Source: Actinomycetes bacterium (GTDB lineage: Bacteria > Actinomycetota > Acidimicrobiia > Acidimicrobiales > Palsa-688). Taken from it: DNA of 33,365 nt. This document shows, piece after piece, positions 30,022-33,365 of this stretch. The number at the start of each line of letters is the position of its first letter. Within the stretch, counting starts at the first letter, position 1. Where the stretch lies: positions 64,386 to 97,750 of the forward strand of contig JAKCDU010000010.1 in assembly GCA_021838445.1 (NCBI GenBank). Direction: 5' to 3'. A model generated the notes under the pieces. The model did no database searches and was not told the DNA's origin. It saw nothing but the letters and a program-made list of their open reading frames with translations. A program made the position numbers and the translations under genes.

Positions 30022-31243
30022 AGGCGGCGTTGGCCTGGATGAAGCTGCGCACCACGGGGTAGATCTCGCTGTTCCAGCGACTTCCCGAGAAGACCCCGTA
30101 GTGGCCGACCCCGGGCTGCAGATGGTGGTGCTTGGCATCGGCTCGCAGGCCCGTGCACAGGTCGTGGGCGGCCATGGTCTGGCCCGTCCCGCAGATGTCG
30201 TCGTTCTCCCCCTCCACAGTGAGCAGGGCGGTGTCCACGATGGCTGCCGTGTCCACCGGCTGCTGCCTCCATGTCAGCTCGCCCTTGGGGAGCAGATGGC
30301 GTTGGAACACCCTGTCGACGGTCTGAAGGTAGAACTCGGCGGGCATATCGAGCACGGCCAGGTACTCGTCGTAGAAGTCGATGATGGTCTGGGCGTCGCG
30401 TCGATGGCCGCGGACGAGGTGACCGTAGAGGTCGATGTGCTGACCGAGGTGACGGGGCAGGTTCATGCTCATGAACGCCGACACCTGCAGGAAGCCCGGG
30501 TAGACCCGTCGTCGCGCGCCGCGATAGCGGGCCGGGACGGTGGTCAAGAAATTTCTCTCGAAGAAACCGAGAGGCTGGGAGTGGGCGAACACGTTCACCT
30601 GGGTCGGATTGATGCGGGTGTCGATGGGACCGGCCATCAAGGTGAGCGAGCGGGGACGGGCCGGATTGGCCGAGGCCGACATGATGGCGGTGGCCGCCAG
30701 GGTGGCCGGGCAGGGCTGGCAGACTGCCACGACGTGGGCGCCCGGGCCGACGCACTCGAGGAACGAGATGACGTGATCGATGTAGTCGTCCAACCCAAAA
30801 GTCCCGCAAGCGAGGGGGACGTCCCGGGCGTTGTGCCAGTCCGTGGCGAAGACGTCGTGGTCGGCGACCAACGCGGCGATGGTCTCGCGCAACAACGTCG
30901 AGAAGTGACCGGCCAGGGCCGTCACGAGCAGGACCCGGGGCCGATGACCACCGGCTGAAGGGACCGAGAATTTCAGCAACGAACCGAAGGCCGTAGAGGT
31001 GACGAGCTCCTGGGACACGGGCAGCTCGCGCCCTGCCTCCCGTACAACCTCCACGCCGAAGTCGGGGCGCTCATGGACGAGACGGGCCCGGCCGGCCACT
31101 TCGCAGGCAGCCGACACCTGACGGACCAAGGGATGCTCGGACCACCGACCGGGTAGACCGTCGAGCCACTGACCCCACATCCGGGCCATGGCGACCGGGG
31201 CGGCGGTCAGATCGCGCTGTGCTTGATAGGTCTCGTAGAGCAT
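30020..31243 (-). CDS. phaZ: Intracellular polyhydroxyalkanoate depolymerase
   Basis: 407 residues, normal for intracellular PhaZ (TIGR01849-type). The N-terminal MLYETYQAQRDLTAAPVAMA is characteristic. The alpha/beta-hydrolase core carries the Cys nucleophile in VAVCQPCPA, the stretch LTLMAGPIDTRINPTQVN, the Asp candidate in LLTVEGENDDICGTGQT and the His in PGVGHYGVFSGSRW. It degrades amorphous intracellular PHA granules to hydroxyacids. There is no signal peptide. The ATG is preceded by CCGGAGCCAACGG. It lies 93 bases downstream of phaC on the same strand, with a stem-loop between, so the synthase and depolymerase are probably made from one transcript with adjustable ratio. Confidence 0.93.
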   Translation of the reverse strand: MLYETYQAQRDLTAAPVAMARMWGQWLDGLPGRWSEHPLVRQVSAACEVAGRARLVHERPDFGVEVVREAGRELPVSQELVTSTAFGSLLKFSVPSAGGHRPRVLLVTALAGHFSTLLRETIAALVADHDVFATDWHNARDVPLACGTFGLDDYIDHVISFLECVGPGAHVVAVCQPCPATLAATAIMSASANPARPRSLTLMAGPIDTRINPTQVNVFAHSQPLGFFERNFLTTVPARYRGARRRVYPGFLQVSAFMSMNLPRHLGQHIDLYGHLVRGHRRDAQTIIDFYDEYLAVLDMPAEFYLQTVDRVFQRHLLPKGELTWRQQPVDTAAIVDTALLTVEGENDDICGTGQTMAAHDLCTGLRADAKHHHLQPGVGHYGVFSGSRWNSEIYPVVRSFIQANAA

Positions 31244-31260
31244 CCGTTGGCTCCGGGCTG

Positions 31261-31301
31261 GTAGCGCCCGCCGGGGTTGTTCGGGCTGGGCCCGACGCTA
31301 C
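31261..31301 (-). other. Nested stem-loop between phaC and phaZ
   Basis: TCGGGC-TGG-GCCCGA (31281-31295) is a perfect 6-bp hairpin, enclosed by GTAGCG (31261-31266) and CGCTAC (31296-31301). It occupies the gap between the phaC stop and phaZ start. It may trim, stabilise or attenuate the transcript; a terminator T-run is absent. Confidence 0.55.
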
Positions 31302-31336
31302 TCGCCGGCCCGGGCCGACGCCCCATCGCGCCGAGG

Positions 31337-33049
31337 TCAGGTCTCGTAGACGTAACGACCGGGGGCGACGTCGAGAACCGGGTGGCGGCGACTGCCTTCG
31401 GATTTCGGGCTCGGATGGGTCGGTCCCGACCGCTCTATGACCCAGTCGGCCCAGTCGGCCCACCAGCTACCCGCCATGTTCTCGGCGCCTTCGAGCCACT
31501 CCGCGGGGCTCGCCGGGTTCTCGGGATTCAGGTAGTAGCTGGCCTTGGGATTGTCGGGTGGGTTGACCAGAGCCTGGATGTGGCCGCTTCGTGACAGCAC
31601 GAAGCGGACCGTTCCGCCAAATGCCTGGGTGGCCGCGTAGGCCGACTGCCAGGGGACCAGATGGTCGGACTGGGCGCCTACCACATAGAGGTCGTTCTTG
31701 ACCTGGGAGAGATCGATCGGAGTGCCGAGCACGTCGAACTGGCCCCGCCCGACGAGCGCATTGCGCTGCCATATGTCCAGAAAGTCGGCGTGCAGTCCAG
31801 CCGACATGTTGGTGGCATCGGCGTTCCAGGCCAGCACGTCGAAAGCCGGTGGATTCTCCCCCATGAGGTAGTTGGACACCCAGTAGTTCCACACCAGGTC
31901 GTTCGGGCGCATCCAGGAGAAGACCCTCCCCAAGGAGCGGCCATCGAGGATGCCCCGACGCTGCGAGCGGGCCAGTGACGTCCTCATGGTCTCCTCGCTC
32001 ATGAAGACGTTCAGGTCGCTCGTCGCCGCGGTGTCGACCAGGCTCACGGCCATCCCGGCCGCGTTCACGCACGAGTCGCCGGTCTGGCTCAGGTGGCTGA
32101 GCAGAGCCGCCTCTGTCATTCCTCCCGAGCAGAACCCCATCAGGTTGGCCTGGTCGGCCTTGCTGATCTCGGTCGCCACGGCCACCGCTTCCCGGCAGGC
32201 GGCGGCGTAGGTGTCGAGGTTCCAGTTGCGATGCTCGGGCTGAGGGTTGCGCCACGACACCATGAAGGTCGGGATACCGCGGGTGACGGCGTACTCGACG
32301 AAGCTGCGCCCGGGGGACATGTCCAGGAAGTAGTAGCGGTTGATCTGCGGCGGCACCACCACCGTCGGCCGCGACACCACCCGAGGGGTCCGAGGCCGGT
32401 ACTGCAACAACTCGAAGACTTCGCCGCGGTGCACCACCGACCCGGGCGTGACCGCAATGGTCTCGCCCACCCGGAACGGCCGCGAGTCCACCTGCGAGGG
32501 CATACCGCCGTTGTGGCGGAGGTCGTAGGTCAGATGGCGGGTCCCGTCGAGGAGCGACCTCCCTCGTGTCCGCCAGGCCTTCTTCAGCGCGGCTGGATTC
32601 CCGAGCAGACTGTTGGTCGGTGCCATCGCATCCGACAGTTGCATGAGTGCGAAGCGAGCCCGTCGAGCGCTCTTGTCATCGAGCCCCAACTCGTCGACCG
32701 AACGCAAGAGGCTGGTACGGGTGGCCAGGTAGGACTGGGCCACCCGGCCCCATACCGGTCCCTGCCAGGCCGGATCGCTGAACCGCTTGTCCTTGGTGTC
32801 AGCAGCTATTGGCGACGCCCCGGCCACAACCCGCATCTCGTCGCTGGCCCATAGGAGCACCTCGGACGCCACGACGGTCGGATGGCGCAGCAACGAGCCC
32901 GCCCATCGACCCAACGCCCGCGCCGCTTGCTCGGGGGTGAGGCTCGAGAAGTAGTTCGCCCCGAGCATCGCCTCGACGGCAGGCGGCGAACCTTCAGGAC
33001 CCGAACCCCCAGCTGTCGAGCCGCCGCTCGACCTCGGAAAATCAGCCAT
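31337..33049 (-). CDS. phaC: Poly(3-hydroxyalkanoate) synthase, class I-like
   Basis: 570 residues from the ATG at 33049, which follows an excellent GGAGGG site; the frame remains open to 33250 but those residues are not family-like. The N-terminal PhaC domain (about 60-230) contains RFSDPAWQ. The lipase-like box GFCSGG holds the catalytic Cys near residue 307, with the Asp in VGAQSDHLVPW (about 463) and the His in SGHIQALVNPP (about 490) completing the triad. Length and motif positions fit class I synthases, which act without PhaE or PhaR subunits. It polymerises hydroxyacyl-CoA into cytoplasmic storage granules. It is transcribed away from the gene at 33308 and followed by phaZ. Confidence 0.95.
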   Translation of the reverse strand: MADFPRSSGGSTAGGSGPEGSPPAVEAMLGANYFSSLTPEQAARALGRWAGSLLRHPTVVASEVLLWASDEMRVVAGASPIAADTKDKRFSDPAWQGPVWGRVAQSYLATRTSLLRSVDELGLDDKSARRARFALMQLSDAMAPTNSLLGNPAALKKAWRTRGRSLLDGTRHLTYDLRHNGGMPSQVDSRPFRVGETIAVTPGSVVHRGEVFELLQYRPRTPRVVSRPTVVVPPQINRYYFLDMSPGRSFVEYAVTRGIPTFMVSWRNPQPEHRNWNLDTYAAACREAVAVATEISKADQANLMGFCSGGMTEAALLSHLSQTGDSCVNAAGMAVSLVDTAATSDLNVFMSEETMRTSLARSQRRGILDGRSLGRVFSWMRPNDLVWNYWVSNYLMGENPPAFDVLAWNADATNMSAGLHADFLDIWQRNALVGRGQFDVLGTPIDLSQVKNDLYVVGAQSDHLVPWQSAYAATQAFGGTVRFVLSRSGHIQALVNPPDNPKASYYLNPENPASPAEWLEGAENMAGSWWADWADWVIERSGPTHPSPKSEGSRRHPVLDVAPGRYVYET

Positions 33050-33239
33050 GGTCTCCCTCCCCAGGTCGGACGGACCACGCGTCGGCTCGCTGCACTGACA
33101 CATACCCTCGCGCTGACCCCGGGCGAACGCAATGGCCAGTCGGCGCGGGACCGAGAACGGTCGACGGCCATATCGACCGGATCGGACATCAGTGGCTACC
33201 TGGAACGACTTCGAGCACCCCGATATCAGGCCTCTCCTC

Positions 33240-33269
33240 TTGACATACACAGCATGTGCTTGCTATAGT
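33240..33269 (+). promoter_or_regulatory. Strong sigma-70-type promoter for the gene at 33308
   Basis: TTGACA (33240-33245), a perfect -35, and TATAGT (33264-33269), a near-consensus -10, are separated by 18 bases. The A/T content is clearly higher than the surroundings. The start codon lies 38 bases after the -10. Confidence 0.8.
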
Positions 33270-33274
33270 TAGCA
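33251..33274. promoter_or_regulatory. Two TGC/GCA inverted repeats over the phasin-like promoter
   Basis: TGCTA-TAGT-TAGCA (33261-33274) encloses the -10, and AGCA-TG-TGCT (33251-33260) lies just before it in the spacer. TGC/GCA-rich sites over phasin promoters are known targets of PhaR-type repressors in other bacteria. Whether such a regulator exists here is unknown, since none is encoded in the window. Confidence 0.45.
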
Positions 33275-33307
33275 TGCCAGTCACCGGACCCTTACGGAGA
33301 TCACAAA

Positions 33308-33365
33308 ATGCCCCTCAGCGACACTCTCAGCAACATTCCCGATCAGCTGCTCGAAGCCATCGAGA
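33308..33365 (+). CDS. Partial gene, start only; possible phasin (PHA granule protein)
   Basis: Nineteen residues are visible (MPLSDTLSNIPDQLLEAIE) before the window ends. The ATG follows ACGGAGATCACAAA, giving a good ribosome-binding site (GGAG) 8 bases upstream. The strong promoter and divergence from phaC fit a phasin, a small amphipathic granule-coating protein, but the sequence is far too short to identify. Confidence 0.5.
   Translation, partial: MPLSDTLSNIPDQLLEAIE

Overview
The window is about 33 kb of very GC-rich DNA with frequent GTG and TTG starts, many 4-base stop/start overlaps and several apparently near-leaderless genes. This points to a high-GC actinobacterium. The secreted protein at 25504-28668 ends in repeats of the 'GYWLV..DGGVFAFGDA.FYGS' type, which I associate with Acidimicrobiia-like lineages. 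With the LLM-type oxidoreductase and two DevR/DosR-like boxes this suggests Acidimicrobiia or a close relative. That placement is inference, because no rRNA gene is present.

Layout. (1) 1-4509: a short-chain dehydrogenase, a membrane-anchored His-rich protein, a DUF169 protein, and a minus-strand pair made of a DinB-MOSC fusion and a MarR regulator with two matching operator-like palindromes. (2) 4698-7717: a cytoplasmic PAS-PAS-PAS-GAF-GGDEF-EAL protein behind a DevR/DosR-like box. (3) 7851-21937: a long plus-strand catabolic locus. It holds a FadR-type GntR regulator with a palindrome inside its own promoter, a threonine-synthase-like PLP enzyme, a complete oligopeptide-type ABC importer (lipoprotein, two permeases, two ATPases), an SDR, a NodB-fold deacetylase/imidase, a penicillin-acylase-family amidase without signal peptide, a peptidase E and an MFS transporter. 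Eight gene junctions in it are 4-base overlaps. (4) 22118-25057: a minus-strand ABC-2 exporter with one permease and two different ATPases whose motif losses together predict one dead and one live ATP site. (5) 25058-25503: a 446-base divergent region with the remnant of a YciI-like gene and a second DevR/DosR-like box. (6) 25504-28668: a large secreted protein with an FN3 domain, two Ig-like domains and six exact-period 42-residue repeats. (7) 28849-33365: a polyhydroxyalkanoate (PHA) locus with an LLM oxidoreductase, intracellular depolymerase and synthase on the minus strand, and the start of a divergent gene (possibly a phasin) behind a good sigma-70-type promoter.

How it fits together. 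The strongest candidate for an undescribed system is the 7.9-21.9 kb locus: import of a peptide- or amide-containing compound followed by intracellular hydrolysis by three unrelated amide hydrolases, with redox and PLP steps and probable GntR control. The DevR-like boxes would place c-di-GMP signalling and a surface protein under hypoxia/redox control, and the nearby PHA storage genes would suit a life with changing oxygen and carbon supply. This physiological link is inference.
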